A stretch of DNA of 64,000 bases from Timaviella obliquedivisa GSE-PSE-MK23-08B (GTDB lineage: Bacteria > Cyanobacteriota > Cyanobacteriia > Elainellales > Elainellaceae), in NCBI GenBank assembly GCA_019358855.1, contig JAHHII010000003.1:248001-312000 (forward strand), in the 5' to 3' direction. The notes beneath the pieces are model-generated. The model was not told where the DNA came from. It saw only the letters and a list, made by a program, of their open reading frames with translations, and did no database searches. This document shows positions 1 through 8,835 of this stretch, one piece after another. The position numbers and the translations under genes are program-made. Each line of letters starts with the position of its first letter. Position 1 is the first letter of the stretch.

Positions 1-558
1 GGTAGAACCGATCGCCTCTGCGATCGCCTGGTGCGAAAGCTTTAAATCGATGGTGATCCCTTCTCCTGTAGGAGTTCCAAAATCTCGGCACAAGATCAGC
101 AAAAAGCTTACCAACCGCGAACCCATATCTCGGTGTGCCAATGTCTCAATCATCATCTCTGTTTGCAGAATCCGAGACGACAAACCTCGCAGCATAATCA
201 GGCAAAGTTCGGGGTTGTCTCTGAGTGCTTTTTCAACCTGCTCAATCGGCACTGACAGCAATTCTACGGGGGTGAATGCGACTGCATGGTAGAAGCGATC
301 GGCTCGTTGCCCCGTAATGAGGGATAGCACGCCAAACACGCTGTTCTCTCGCAGCAGAGCAACCGTGATCTCTTCACCCGCTTCGTAAACCCGCGATAGC
401 TTCACTGCGCCCTTGACTAAAAAGTAGACTCGCTCTGCCGGATCACCCGGAAAGAAAATCGTTTTGCCGCGATCGAAGGTTTCTAGGATAGGCGGGCAAG
501 CACTCCCCCCGAGTTGACGGAATACATTCGCTAATGGTCTATCTTGTAACGCTACCAT
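1..558 (-). CDS. ntcA: Global nitrogen regulator NtcA, 3'-truncated by window edge
   Basis: This is a CRP/FNR-family transcription factor that senses 2-oxoglutarate and controls nitrogen assimilation genes in cyanobacteria. Translating the minus strand from the ATG at 558 gives 186 codons without a stop, beginning [18 protein letters not shown] and continuing through the cyclic-nucleotide-binding-like beta roll ([20 protein letters not shown]) and the dimerisation helix. The last visible residues, [12 protein letters not shown], are the start of the DNA-binding helix-turn-helix. About 37 residues of the usual 223 lie outside the window. An AGGGA ribosome site sits 8 nt before the ATG. The gene diverges from fabI. 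Identity is from recognition of the family sequence and is very likely. Confidence 0.93.
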   Translation of the reverse strand, partial: MVALQDRPLANVFRQLGGSACPPILETFDRGKTIFFPGDPAERVYFLVKGAVKLSRVYEAGEEITVALLRENSVFGVLSLITGQRADRFYHAVAFTPVELLSVPIEQVEKALRDNPELCLIMLRGLSSRILQTEMMIETLAHRDMGSRLVSFLLILCRDFGTPTGEGITIDLKLSHQAIAEAIGST

Positions 559-630
559 GCAGTTTTTCCCTAACAGCGAGCTTAGAACACCAATTAGAAG
601 GATTCAGAAATAGCCATTAAGCATTTTCTA

Positions 631-682
631 AATTGTTCACTTGTGAACATAATCACACTAAATTGTTCGCGTGTGAACATAA
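631..682. repeat. Two 22-bp direct repeats, 30 bp apart, each with a GTTCxC/GTGAAC dyad
   Basis: Copy 1 (631-652) and copy 2 (661-682) differ at only two positions and share AATTGTTC, then C, then TGTGAACATAA. In copy 1, GTTCAC-TT-GTGAAC is a perfect dyad. A third AATTGTTC half copy starts at 681. The 30-bp period is close to three helical turns, so sites would lie on one face of the DNA. This looks like a multi-site operator between ntcA and fabI. Confidence 0.6.
642..657. promoter_or_regulatory. Perfect CRP-type site (TGTGA-N6-TCACA)
   Basis: The sequence TGTGAACATAATCACA matches the CRP/SyCRP1 consensus at all ten fixed positions. It lies 84 bp upstream of the ntcA start and about 330 bp upstream of fabI. 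It overlaps the first copy of a 30-bp-spaced direct repeat (631-682). Binding by a cAMP receptor protein is inferred from the motif alone. Confidence 0.5.
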
Positions 683-725
683 TTGTTCCGAGATTTAATT
701 TCTGTGAGCAACCTCTGACTTTAAA

Positions 726-769
726 ACACTAAACTTAACTTTCGGAGTATTTTACGTATTAAAAATTAC
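726..769 (-). promoter_or_regulatory. Candidate NtcA-activated promoter of ntcA
   Basis: A perfect NtcA consensus GTA-N8-TAC lies at 756-769. Read toward ntcA, it is followed after 24 nt by TAGTGT (726-731), which fits the TAN3T -10 element. This is the layout of NtcA-activated class II promoters, and ntcA autoregulation is well known. The transcript would have a leader of about 160 nt. The motif is short and AT-rich, so chance occurrence is possible. Confidence 0.55.
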
Positions 770-940
770 ATATTTCTTTCTTCATCCGCTTTAGCAGAGA
801 AAATCAGTAAGAATTTGTCAAAAAGAGAGAAGGGTTCAGTATTCTGCCATGAAATTTAGAGACACAAAGTTTTCCTATCCTTAATCCTGCCTCTATCTCA
901 TCTTGCCTCTATGCATCTGCACCATTTTTCAGTATTCTCC

Positions 941-974
941 ATAGGTGCGCCAAATTGATAGGTGCGCCAAATTG
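941..974 (+). repeat. 17-bp perfect tandem duplication before fabI
   Basis: ATAGGTGCGCCAAATTG is present twice, back to back (941-957 and 958-974). It ends 15 bp before the fabI ATG, so it lies in the leader just upstream of the ribosome site. An in-frame GTG in the first copy could make a longer FabI, but the peptide it would add is not a typical FabI N-terminus. Confidence 0.85.
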
Positions 975-989
975 CTGGGAGCAACGGAC

Positions 990-1766
990 ATGCTGAATTT
1001 GACTGGGAAGAATGCTTTGGTCACGGGGATTGCCAATAACCGCTCGATCGCCTGGGGAATTGCGCAACAGCTTCATGCGGCAGGGGCAAATATTGGGGTG
1101 ACCTATTTACCCGACGAGAAGGGACGGTTTGAAGGGAAAGTCGGAGAACTGGTAGAGCCGTTGAATCCCTCGTTATTTGTGCCGTGCAATGTTCAAAACG
1201 AGGCTCAGGTACAAGCAACTTTCGACACGGTGAAAGAGAAGTGGGGCAAGCTCGATATCCTCATTCACTGTCTGGCGTTTGCTAGTAAAGATGCGCTCGT
1301 GGGAGATTTCAGCAATGTCTCGCGGGAGGCTTTTACTCAAGCACTCGATATCAGCGCCTACTCCTTGGTAAGCCTCAGCCATGCCGCTAAGCCCTTGATG
1401 ACGGCAGGGGGAAGCATCGTAACTATGACCTATGTGGGCGGTGTGAAGGTCATTCCTAACTACAACACTATGGGAATTGCCAAGGCGGCGCTAGAGATGA
1501 ATGTGCGTTACCTGGCGGCTGAAATGGGGGGTCACAATATTCGAGTTAATGGCATTTCGGCAGGACCGATTCGCACCCTGGCATCTTCGGCGGTGGGTGG
1601 AATTTTAGATATGATTCACCATGTGGAGAAGGTGGCTCCGCTGCGGCGGACGGTGACGCAGAAGGAAGTGGGCAATACGGCAGCATTTTTATGTAGCGAT
1701 TTAGCCAGCGGCATTACGGGACAAATTGTATACGTAGATGCTGGTTACGAAATTATGGGAATGTAG
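990..1766 (+). CDS. fabI: Enoyl-[acyl-carrier-protein] reductase (NADH), FabI
   Basis: FabI performs the last step of each fatty-acid elongation cycle, reducing trans-2-enoyl-ACP with NADH in the cytoplasm. The 258-residue product has the usual family length and is an atypical short-chain dehydrogenase. Visible are the nucleotide-binding [13 protein letters not shown] near residue 13 and the catalytic Tyr-x6-Tyr-x6-Lys region around [16 protein letters not shown]. The ATG at 990 is preferred over an in-frame GTG at 945 because GGGAG lies 8 nt before it and [13 protein letters not shown] is the normal FabI start. The gene diverges from ntcA and is followed after 7 bp by ureA, so the two are probably cotranscribed. 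Confidence 0.95.
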   Translation: MLNLTGKNALVTGIANNRSIAWGIAQQLHAAGANIGVTYLPDEKGRFEGKVGELVEPLNPSLFVPCNVQNEAQVQATFDTVKEKWGKLDILIHCLAFASKDALVGDFSNVSREAFTQALDISAYSLVSLSHAAKPLMTAGGSIVTMTYVGGVKVIPNYNTMGIAKAALEMNVRYLAAEMGGHNIRVNGISAGPIRTLASSAVGGILDMIHHVEKVAPLRRTVTQKEVGNTAAFLCSDLASGITGQIVYVDAGYEIMGM

Positions 1767-1773
1767 GTTAACC

Positions 1774-2076
1774 ATGCAGCTTACTCCTCAAGAAAAAGAC
1801 AAATTGCTGATTTTTACTGCCGCGCTAGTTGCCGAACGGCGGAAAGCTCGGGGCGTTAAGCTGAACTATCCGGAGGCGATCGCCTACATCTCTGCGGCTA
1901 TTCTTGAAGGCGCCAGGGATGGGCGCACGGTTGCCGAACTCATGAGCTTTGGCACAACGCTGCTAACCCGGACAGAAGTCATGGAAGGCATCCCTGAAAT
2001 GATTCATGAAGTCCAGGTCGAAGCTACTTTCCCTGATGGCACGAAGCTAGTAACCGTGCATGATCCTATTCGGTAG
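1774..2076 (+). CDS. ureA: Urease gamma subunit, UreA
   Basis: UreA is the smallest structural subunit of the nickel enzyme urease, which splits urea into ammonia and CO2. The 100-residue product is the standard UreA length and begins [30 protein letters not shown], the EGARDG motif and the [18 protein letters not shown] end are family hallmarks. It follows fabI by 7 bp. No ureB, ureC or accessory urease gene is in the window, so this subunit gene is separated from its partners. The end overlaps the convergent xseB by 11 bp. Proximity to ntcA fits nitrogen control, but no own NtcA site was seen directly before it. Confidence 0.95.
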   Translation: MQLTPQEKDKLLIFTAALVAERRKARGVKLNYPEAIAYISAAILEGARDGRTVAELMSFGTTLLTRTEVMEGIPEMIHEVQVEATFPDGTKLVTVHDPIR

Positions 2077-2338
2077 GCTCATCTAACAGCGTCTCAATGA
2101 GTAGGTCTACCTGCTGCTGCTGGCGATTCAGAAATCCCTCGCACTGGCGCAACTGCTCAACGGCTGTAGAGAACTGGTCAAACACCTCAGATAAAGGAAG
2201 TTCTCCGCTTTCAATCTGCTCGATAGTCGCCTCAATTTCTGCGACAGTTGCTTCGTAACGCCAATTTGCCGGAAGGCGCATAGTAATGTCGACTTCTACG
2301 GGTTCAGAAGTTTCGGTAATTTTAGAACGCTTGCTCAT
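2066..2338 (-). CDS. xseB: Exodeoxyribonuclease VII small subunit, XseB
   Basis: XseB associates with XseA to form exonuclease VII, which degrades single-stranded DNA to short oligonucleotides. The 90-residue product has the typical helical XseB core, roughly residues 28-85: [22 protein letters not shown], split around the GELPL turn, then an amphipathic helix rich in Gln and Leu. The N-terminal 25 residues are a charged extension. Its ATG overlaps the xseA stop by 4 bp (ATGA), so the subunits are translationally coupled. The 3' end overlaps ureA convergently. Confidence 0.9.
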   Translation of the reverse strand: MSKRSKITETSEPVEVDITMRLPANWRYEATVAEIEATIEQIESGELPLSEVFDQFSTAVEQLRQCEGFLNRQQQQVDLLIETLLDEPTE

Positions 2339-3609
2339 GAGTTTTGCTCTGGGGTGGTGATTTCTTGTACAGTGACTCGCATTTGTCCTTGGGCTAACTG
2401 GACTGTGAGTGCTTGCCCTGGCATTAGTTGTGCAGTGGATCGGACAACAGTGCCGTCTGTGTGACGAATTAAGGCGTAGCCTCGGCTTAAAACAGCGGCT
2501 GGATCAAGCGCACTGAGCTTTTGGCGGAGTAATTCGCAGTGCTGGGTGGCTTCCTGAACGGGTTGGAGGGCACTTTGAGTCAAACGTTGGCGCATCCAAG
2601 CGATCGCTTGCCCTTGCTGTCTGATTTGGCGATCGAGGTGAAGGCGGCGAATTTTGCCCTTTATCCGTTGAACCTGCGCACTGGATTGATCGATCGCTTG
2701 CTGCGTAGTTTGGTGCAGTAGGGCAATGCGATCGCGGTGATCGGCAATGACATCTCTGAGATTAGGTACGGCTTGCTCTGCTGCTGCCGTGGGCGTATGA
2801 GCACAAACATCAGCAACCAAATCTGCCAGCGATTCATCCCGCTGATGCCCAATGCCAGAGACGATCGGGATCGGGCAATCAGCGATTGCTCTCACTACTC
2901 GTTCATCGTTAAAGCAAGCCAGGTCTTCCACTGCCCCACCGCCCCGCGACAAAATCAGCACCTCGGCTCGTCCGTCTCGCTCGACTCGTTGAATCGCCTG
3001 GACGATCGCGGCAGGTGCCTGGTCACCCTGAACCAGGGCTGGTGATAACAACACCTGCATTCCCGGATGACGGCGCTTGAGGGTGCGCTTGATGTCTCCC
3101 CAAGCCGCTGCCTGGGGGGATGTGACTACGGCGATCGCTTGAGGGTAGGGCGGCAGAGGTTGTTTGCGATCGTCATCAAACAATCCTTCTAGTTCTAGCC
3201 GCTTACGCAACTGGCGGTAACGGAGCGATCGTAGCCCCTCGCCTGCGGGCAACACCTGCCACACCACTAACTGGTAGCTACCCCGCTGAGGATAGACACT
3301 AATTCGACCTAGAAGGATAATTTGCTCTCCCTGAACGGGCAGCGTCGCCAACTTACCCATCTGACTTTTCCAAACGACGCAGCTAAGGGTTGCCTTAGCC
3401 TCAGGGTCTTGCAGCGTAAAGAACAACCCGCTCTGATAATGATTGGTGCTCGAAACCTCCCCTGTTACCCAAACCTGAACAAGCTGATTATCCTGCTCTA
3501 ACAAGTCTTGAATATAGGAAGTCAGCCCTGCCACCGAAAGAGCAGTGTCAGGAATAATCAGACTAGGAAAATTATCGTTCATAACCCAAGGATTTTCTTT
3601 AGTCGGCAT
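2335..3609 (-). CDS. xseA: Exodeoxyribonuclease VII large subunit, XseA
   Basis: This is the catalytic subunit of exonuclease VII. The product of about 424 residues shows an N-terminal OB-fold for single-stranded DNA (about residues 20-115, including VWVTGEVSS and [16 protein letters not shown]), then the nuclease core with [30 protein letters not shown] and [20 protein letters not shown], followed by a coiled-coil region and a C-terminal segment with LSRGYALI. All are conserved in the family. An in-frame ATG at 3582 would give a start closer to typical XseA. It is cotranscribed with xseB. Confidence 0.95.
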   Translation of the reverse strand: MPTKENPWVMNDNFPSLIIPDTALSVAGLTSYIQDLLEQDNQLVQVWVTGEVSSTNHYQSGLFFTLQDPEAKATLSCVVWKSQMGKLATLPVQGEQIILLGRISVYPQRGSYQLVVWQVLPAGEGLRSLRYRQLRKRLELEGLFDDDRKQPLPPYPQAIAVVTSPQAAAWGDIKRTLKRRHPGMQVLLSPALVQGDQAPAAIVQAIQRVERDGRAEVLILSRGGGAVEDLACFNDERVVRAIADCPIPIVSGIGHQRDESLADLVADVCAHTPTAAAEQAVPNLRDVIADHRDRIALLHQTTQQAIDQSSAQVQRIKGKIRRLHLDRQIRQQGQAIAWMRQRLTQSALQPVQEATQHCELLRQKLSALDPAAVLSRGYALIRHTDGTVVRSTAQLMPGQALTVQLAQGQMRVTVQEITTPEQNS

Positions 3610-3636
3610 TGCTAAAAAAAGCCATGAAAATCCGGT

Positions 3637-3732
3637 TCCCCTGCCCTCTTAGGGAAGGGGGTAGGGGTTAGGTTCAGTCGCCAACGCAACTAGGGAGACC
3701 TTTCCCCCAACCCCTCTCCTAAAGGAAAGGGG
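3637..3732. repeat. Imperfect inverted repeat rich in CCCC/GGGG runs
   Basis: Two arms (about 3637-3672 and 3697-3732) are imperfect reverse complements built from CCCCT, TTAGG, GAAGGGG and their complements. They could fold into one long hairpin. Similar CCCC-TAACCCC-type palindromes are common intergenic repeats in cyanobacterial genomes. It sits between the divergent xseA and recA genes. Confidence 0.65.
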
Positions 3733-3804
3733 CTTTGAGCAGCTTCATAGCTTCATTGAGCAACACCAGATTTTTTTAGTTTAGCGCCAAGTCTAATTCA
3801 ATTT

Positions 3805-3818
3805 AGTACATTTGTATG
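3805..3818 (+). promoter_or_regulatory. LexA-like box upstream of recA, one mismatch
   Basis: AGTACATTTGTATG matches the cyanobacterial LexA box RGTACNNNDGTWCB except for T in place of the penultimate C. It lies 274 bp upstream of the recA ATG. SOS control of recA is not universal in cyanobacteria, so the role is uncertain. Confidence 0.35.
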
Positions 3819-3998
3819 GTTAAATCAAAAACGAGCTAGAATATAGGTTGGTGCAACGTCCTCATTTTAAAGGAATCTTGCTGCCCTGAAGCAGTTTGCT
3901 GAACGGTCAATTCCCCTTTAAAGAGCAGAGCTTATTCCAAAGTAAATTCTAAGAGTAGACTTAGAAATCGCTCAAGAATTCAACGAGGTTACTACTAA

Positions 3999-4026
3999 CG
4001 TCTTTCGGCATTTTGCCGATAAGACG
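3999..4026 (+). other. 12-bp hairpin in the recA leader
   Basis: CGTCTT-TCGGCA, a TTT loop, TGCCGA, a bulged T, then AAGACG pair into a 12-bp stem with one bulge. It ends 65 nt before the recA ATG. No U-run follows, so it is not a simple intrinsic terminator. It may be a leader stability or regulatory structure. Confidence 0.5.
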
Positions 4027-4091
4027 CTACAACTTATATTAATTTGTCTGCCCGGTTCTAAATTTTTGCAAAATCTTGCCCTGAGGTACGA

Positions 4092-5192
4092 ATGGCTAAA
4101 GCTACTAAAAATAATGAAGGTTCAGAGCGCGAAAAAGCCTTAGACCTGGTGTTAACACAAATCGATCGCACCTTTGGTAAAGGTACAATTATGCGCCTGG
4201 GCGATGCAGGTCGCATGAAGATCGAAACGACTCCTAGTGGGGCGCTCACCCTTGATTTAGCGTTGGGCGGCGGTATTCCCAAAGGACGAATTGTCGAGAT
4301 TTATGGGCCAGAAAGCTCTGGTAAAACAACGTTAGCGCTACACATTATTGCTGAAATCCAGAAAGCAGGTGGCGTTGCAGCTTTTGTCGACGCTGAGCAC
4401 GCTCTTGATCCCGTTTACTCGGCGGCGATCGGGGTAGATATCGCTAATCTTCTTGTTTCCCAGCCCGATACAGGCGAACAGGGGCTAGAAATTGTTGATC
4501 AGCTGGTTCGTTCTACCGCTGTCGATATTGTGGTGGTAGACTCTGTGGCGGCTCTGGTACCAAGGGCAGAAATTGAAGGAGAAATGGGCGATGTGCACGT
4601 CGGTTTACAAGCCCGTTTAATGAGCCAAGCCCTGCGGAAAATCACGGGAAATATTGGCAAAACTGGCTGTACTGTCGTGTTTCTCAATCAGTTGCGCCAA
4701 AAAATTGGGATCTCCTACGGCAACCCAGAAACCACAACAGGCGGCAATGCCCTCAAATTCTATGCGTCCCTCCGGCTCGATATTCGTCGGATTCAAACCC
4801 TCAAGAAGGGAACTGAAGAATACGGGACTCGCGCCAAAGTCAAGGTGGCGAAAAATAAGGTGGCTCCTCCCTTCCGCATTGCCGAGTTTGACATCATTTT
4901 TGGTAAGGGCATTTCTACCTTAGGCTGTCTGATGGACTTGGCTGAGGAAATGAATATCCTCGTGCGGCGCGGTGCCTGGTATAGCTACAACGGCGAAAAC
5001 ATTAGCCAGGGCCGCGATAACGCCATTAAGTACATGGAAGAGAAACCCGAATTTGCGAAAGAGGTAGAGAAGTTGGTGCGAGAAAAACTGGAGATGGGGG
5101 CTGTGGTTTCTGCAAACTCTGTGACTCCAACCAGTTCAGGCAGCGCCGATGAGGATGAAGACGAGATTGAAGAGGTCGATTTAGAAGAATAG
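4092..5192 (+). CDS. recA: Recombinase RecA
   Basis: RecA coats single-stranded DNA and drives homologous strand exchange, and it activates LexA-type self-cleavage where an SOS system exists. The 366-residue product is of normal length. Visible are the Walker [10 protein letters not shown] near residue 75, the Walker [10 protein letters not shown], loop L1/L2 region with [10 protein letters not shown] and the [13 protein letters not shown] segment, and an acidic C-terminal tail ([14 protein letters not shown]). The upstream region of about 480 bp between xseA and recA contains a LexA-like box and a strong hairpin. The murJ gene follows about 100 bp downstream. Confidence 0.98.
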   Translation: MAKATKNNEGSEREKALDLVLTQIDRTFGKGTIMRLGDAGRMKIETTPSGALTLDLALGGGIPKGRIVEIYGPESSGKTTLALHIIAEIQKAGGVAAFVDAEHALDPVYSAAIGVDIANLLVSQPDTGEQGLEIVDQLVRSTAVDIVVVDSVAALVPRAEIEGEMGDVHVGLQARLMSQALRKITGNIGKTGCTVVFLNQLRQKIGISYGNPETTTGGNALKFYASLRLDIRRIQTLKKGTEEYGTRAKVKVAKNKVAPPFRIAEFDIIFGKGISTLGCLMDLAEEMNILVRRGAWYSYNGENISQGRDNAIKYMEEKPEFAKEVEKLVREKLEMGAVVSANSVTPTSSGSADEDEDEIEEVDLEE

Positions 5193-5235
5193 GTCGTCGG
5201 GTGGCGATGCTACCCTTGGGACAACTTACGGTTAA

Positions 5236-5279
5236 ATGGGTAGGTGTGAATTGCCCGGACGCGATGTCCGGGAACCCAT
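5236..5279 (+). other. Two-part stem between recA and murJ
   Basis: CCCGGAC-GCGAT-GTCCGGG (5254-5272) is a perfect 7-bp stem, and ATGGGT (5236-5241) pairs with ACCCAT (5274-5279) as an outer stem. There is no U-run. The structure covers the upstream in-frame ATG at 5236, which argues that this ATG is not the murJ start. Confidence 0.6.
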
Positions 5280-5295
5280 TTCTTGTGAGCTTCCT

Positions 5296-6927
5296 GTGTC
5301 TGAATCGAAAAGACCGTCCGAATTAAAGAAATCATCGCGATCGCTGGCTGGCATTGCAGGTATTGTGGCGATCGCCACTCTGGTTAGTAAAGTCTTTGGG
5401 CTGGGTCGTCAAATACTAGTGGCGGCTGTGTTTGGGGTAGGGTCGGCATACGGCGCTTATCAGTTCGCTACGATCATTCCTAGCTTTTTCTTGATCTTGC
5501 TGGGTGGAATTAACGGCCCGTTCCATAGCGCTATGGTCAGTGTTCTCGCCAAGAAGGATAAGCGCGAGGCGGTGCCAGTAATCGAGACGATTTCTACATT
5601 AGTGGGACTGGTCATGCTGGTGTTAACGGCGATCGTAGTAGTATCCGCGCCGCAGCTTTTGACCTTAGTAGCACCAGGCTTGGCTGAGAAAGAACCGCTG
5701 GTGCGAGAAATCGCGATTCATCAACTGCGAATTATGGCTCCGACGGCGTGGTTCGCGGGCATGATTGGTATTGGCTTTGGGGCTTTGAATGCAGCGGATG
5801 TATATTGGTTGCCCTCTATCAGTCCATTGCTGTCGAGCGTGACGATTGTAGTAGCAGTGGGAGGGCTAGCATTTTGGCTAGGGAGTCAAGTCAGTGATCC
5901 CCAGTACGCTTTGCTGGGCGGTAGCGTTTTGGCTGGGGCATTTGTGGTGGGGACGGTGTTGCAGTGGGTGGCACAAGCGATCGCCCAAAAGCAAGCAGGC
6001 TTGGGCGGCTTCCGGCTTCGCCTTGACCTTAAAAACCCTGTAGTTAAAGATGTTTTAACAGTCATGGGTCCTGCGTTATTTGCCTCAGGAATGCTGCAAA
6101 TCAACGTTTACACCGACATGTATTTCACGTCTTATTTAGAGAAACCTTCCGCTGCGGTATCGGCTCTAGATTACGCCAATCTGCTCGTGCAGACTCCTCT
6201 AGGGATTCTTTCTAACGTGATTTTGGTGCCATTGCTGCCCGTTTTCTCTCAACTTTCTGATCCGCAAAACTGGGGGGCACTGAAGCAACGAATTCGTCAA
6301 GGGATATTGATTACGGCGATCGTTATGCTGCCCCTGAGCGGTCTCATGATTTCTCTCTCGACTTCTATTGTCCGGGTAGTCTACCAACGCGGCGCATTTC
6401 AAACAGAAGCCTCACAACTGGTTGCAACCGTGCTGATTGCCTATGCGATAGGAATGTTTGTTTATCTGAGCCGGGATGTTTTAGTGCGGGTTTTCTATGC
6501 GCTGGGTGATAGCGATACGCCGTTCAAGATCAGCCTGGTTAACATTTTCTTGAACGCGCTGTTTGATTATTTGCTGCTGCCCTTTGGCGTACAGGGTTTG
6601 GTTTTGGCAACCGTGAGCGTCAATGTTCTTTCAGTAATTGCGTTAACTTATTTTCTGAATCGACGGCTTGGGGGTTTGGCTTGGCGATCGTGGGCTGCGT
6701 CTATCTGTGGATTAACCTTAATCAGTATCCTTTCGGGCGTAACCAGTTGGGGCATATTAACGATGCTGCAAAATGGGTGGAGCGCCCAAAACTTTTTGAT
6801 TCAAGTCTTACAGCTTGCGATCGCAGGAGCCGCAGGCTTGTTAACGTTTAGTCTCATGGTGAGCCAGTTTAGGCTACCTGAGGTGGAACTGTTTACACAA
6901 CAGATTCGGCAGCGACTAGGACGATAG
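5296..6927 (+). CDS. murJ: Lipid II flippase MurJ (MviN family)
   Basis: MurJ moves the peptidoglycan precursor lipid II across the inner membrane. The product (543 residues from the GTG at 5296) is a polytopic protein with about 14 hydrophobic segments and family motifs such as ATLVSKVFGLGRQ in the first helix, GGINGPFHSAM, ALNAADVYWLPSISPL and YFLSRDVLVR-like YLSRDVLVRVFYALGD. The start is uncertain. An ATG at 5236 adds 20 residues, but these overlap a GC-rich stem-loop and do not look like a MurJ N-terminus; GTG at 5284 is another choice. The gene ends just before a bidirectional terminator shared with the protease gene. Confidence 0.93.
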   Translation: MSESKRPSELKKSSRSLAGIAGIVAIATLVSKVFGLGRQILVAAVFGVGSAYGAYQFATIIPSFFLILLGGINGPFHSAMVSVLAKKDKREAVPVIETISTLVGLVMLVLTAIVVVSAPQLLTLVAPGLAEKEPLVREIAIHQLRIMAPTAWFAGMIGIGFGALNAADVYWLPSISPLLSSVTIVVAVGGLAFWLGSQVSDPQYALLGGSVLAGAFVVGTVLQWVAQAIAQKQAGLGGFRLRLDLKNPVVKDVLTVMGPALFASGMLQINVYTDMYFTSYLEKPSAAVSALDYANLLVQTPLGILSNVILVPLLPVFSQLSDPQNWGALKQRIRQGILITAIVMLPLSGLMISLSTSIVRVVYQRGAFQTEASQLVATVLIAYAIGMFVYLSRDVLVRVFYALGDSDTPFKISLVNIFLNALFDYLLLPFGVQGLVLATVSVNVLSVIALTYFLNRRLGGLAWRSWAASICGLTLISILSGVTSWGILTMLQNGWSAQNFLIQVLQLAIAGAAGLLTFSLMVSQFRLPEVELFTQQIRQRLGR

Positions 6928-6939
6928 AAAAAGATAACA

Positions 6940-6962
6940 AAGGCGGGCATCTAACCCGCCTT
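6940..6962. terminator. Bidirectional terminator between murJ and the HtrA gene
   Basis: AAGGCGGG, loop CATCTAA, then CCCGCCTT forms a GC-rich stem of 6 bp extended by A-T pairs. It lies between two convergent genes and would serve both. T-rich sequence follows on the plus side and A-rich sequence precedes it. Confidence 0.75.
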
Positions 6963-6967
6963 CTTCG

Positions 6968-8161
6968 TTAATTTTGTCGATTTGCCTGTAATTCAGCAGT
7001 TCGCACTGATACTTGCTGCGTATTACTACCTCGTTGCACAGTTACTCGCAACGGCTGTCCTAGCTTGCTCTTATCTACTAGGTTTTGCAACTGATCTGCG
7101 GTAGCCAGGGGTTGTCCATCAATTTGCGTGACGACATCCCCCCGTCGCAATCCTGCCAAAGCTGCCGGAGAATTTGGAACAATGCCTGCAACCAGAACAC
7201 CATTGATTTCGGGAAGTTGGATGACTGCATTAGGGTCACTGTTATTTTGCTTGGCTAGTTCGGGGGTGAGGGTGGCAATTTGAACGCCTAAGTAAGGATG
7301 ACTGACTTTTTCGCCTCGCGCTAACAGCGACGTGATTTCTTTCGCTTTGTTGATGGGAATGGCGAACCCAATCCCCATGGCATTGGCTCGGATGGCGGTG
7401 TTGATGCCTATCACTTCGCCTTGTTCGTTGAGCAAGGGACCACCAGAGTTGCCAGGATTAATGGCTGCGTCAGTTTGAATGAAATCTAAGCGCTTTTCGG
7501 GGATGCCTGCGGTCACGCTAGGACGATTGAGAGTACTGACAATGCCCAGAGTGACTGTGTTGTCGAGTCCGAAGGGGTTACCAACGGCGATCGCCCAATC
7601 GCCCACTTCTACCTGATCCGAGTCTCCTAGGTCTGAGGTTGGCAATCCGCCGCCCTGCACCTGAATTTTGACCACTGCCAGATCGGTCACTTCGTCAGCA
7701 CCTTTAACTTCGCCCTTAAATTTTCGTCCATCTTTCAGCGTCACGGTCACTTGATCAGCCCCATTGACAACATGGGCATTGGTCAAAATAGTGCCCGTCG
7801 CATCGACAATAAAGCCCGATCCTTGCCCTTGTAAATGTTCTTCATAGGGGGCATCGGGAACCATGCCATCATTAAAGAAGCGGCGAAAGAACGGATCGTT
7901 GAAAACCGGATCGGGGTTGCGAGTGATGGTGCGCTCGGTGTCAATGCGGACAACGGCTGCCCCTACTCGCCTAACAGCAGCAGCAACAAAGCTGCCGCCT
8001 TTAGGAGTAGGGGCAGAAGCTGGCACCTGAGGATAGGCTGTGGGTTGCAACGCGATCGCAGGGGCGATCGTCGAAACAGGTTCAGCCCAGCTAGGTAAAG
8101 CCTGTAAGGGATTAAGCGCTAATAGCGCACCTAGAAAAATTGCCAATATGCGAGTGATCAT
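6968..8161 (-). CDS. HtrA/DegP-type serine protease with PDZ domain
   Basis: This is a trypsin-like periplasmic or lumenal protease of the HhoA/HhoB/HtrA group, which removes damaged proteins. The 397-residue product starts [20 protein letters not shown], a signal peptide ending near PSWA. The triad is visible as His in TNAHVVNG, Asp in VTDLAVVK and Ser in GNSGGPLL. One PDZ domain follows ([18 protein letters not shown] and [12 protein letters not shown]). A longer frame opens at 8293, but the extra 44 residues precede the signal peptide, so ATG 8161 is preferred. Which of the three cyanobacterial paralogues it represents cannot be decided here. Confidence 0.93.
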   Translation of the reverse strand: MITRILAIFLGALLALNPLQALPSWAEPVSTIAPAIALQPTAYPQVPASAPTPKGGSFVAAAVRRVGAAVVRIDTERTITRNPDPVFNDPFFRRFFNDGMVPDAPYEEHLQGQGSGFIVDATGTILTNAHVVNGADQVTVTLKDGRKFKGEVKGADEVTDLAVVKIQVQGGGLPTSDLGDSDQVEVGDWAIAVGNPFGLDNTVTLGIVSTLNRPSVTAGIPEKRLDFIQTDAAINPGNSGGPLLNEQGEVIGINTAIRANAMGIGFAIPINKAKEITSLLARGEKVSHPYLGVQIATLTPELAKQNNSDPNAVIQLPEINGVLVAGIVPNSPAALAGLRRGDVVTQIDGQPLATADQLQNLVDKSKLGQPLRVTVQRGSNTQQVSVRTAELQANRQN

Positions 8162-8311
8162 TTGCAAACCAACCCAAGAAAACGGATAGAACGGTGAAGC
8201 AGAGTGAACAGGCACTCTTTCGTCCAATTTTAGAAGAAGGTTTCTAATTTTTGCCAAGGGGCGATCGGTGGGGTTACCCGCATTTATAAGCATCGTTTTA
8301 GCTCGATCGCT

Positions 8312-8782
8312 CTAGCTTAGACGAGTTGTGCATTCTAGCAATAGCCTTTGATTGATCAAGGCATGGGGTTGAATTTCGAGGGCACGTCGAAACGCATGAA
8401 TGGCTTCGGTATACTCGCCCAGAGCCGCGTGGCATAGTCCAATACCGTGGAGTGCACCAAAATGAACCGGATTTAGCGCTGCGGCTTGCTGACAGTCTTT
8501 AAGAGATTTACGATAGCGTTCGGTCAAATAGTACAGCACTGCCCGACGGTTCCAGGCTTCGGCAAAGTCGGGCTGATCCTGAATCAGATCGGTTAAGACC
8601 GTTTCGGCTTTAACGAATTCTCCTGCATCTAGATGAACTTGACTTTGTTCAATAATTTCTAGCCCATAAGCGCCTTTTTGGTGAAACCAAATTCGCCAGA
8701 GTTCTACGGTCGCTTTTTCTCGGATGCCTTCGTCTGGATTCTTAAGATCTTCTAGAAGGGCATTGATGGGAGCGTTGTTCAT
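8312..8782 (-). CDS. Tetratricopeptide-repeat protein
   Basis: The 156-residue product has no signal peptide. Residues about 43-150 form three TPR units with the usual small-large pattern: DAGEFVKAETVLTDLIQDQP, then AEAWNRRAVLYYLTERYRKS, then ALHGIGLCHAALGEYTEAIH with FRRALEIQP. TPRs mediate protein contacts, so it is likely a scaffold or co-chaperone in the cytoplasm. Similar small TPR proteins are common in cyanobacteria. It lies between the HtrA gene and an S-layer-homology-type gene on the same strand, without close coupling. The precise partner is unknown. Confidence 0.85.
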   Translation of the reverse strand: MNNAPINALLEDLKNPDEGIREKATVELWRIWFHQKGAYGLEIIEQSQVHLDAGEFVKAETVLTDLIQDQPDFAEAWNRRAVLYYLTERYRKSLKDCQQAAALNPVHFGALHGIGLCHAALGEYTEAIHAFRRALEIQPHALINQRLLLECTTRLS

Positions 8783-8835
8783 GAGGAAGGAAAATATCTA
8801 GAGATGGGGTTAATTCATCCAATGTACAACTTCCG

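Noticed and set aside
945-989. Longer FabI start at GTG 945
   Set aside because: Lies in the 17-bp tandem duplication, and the added 15 residues are not FabI-like; the ATG at 990 has a good ribosome site.
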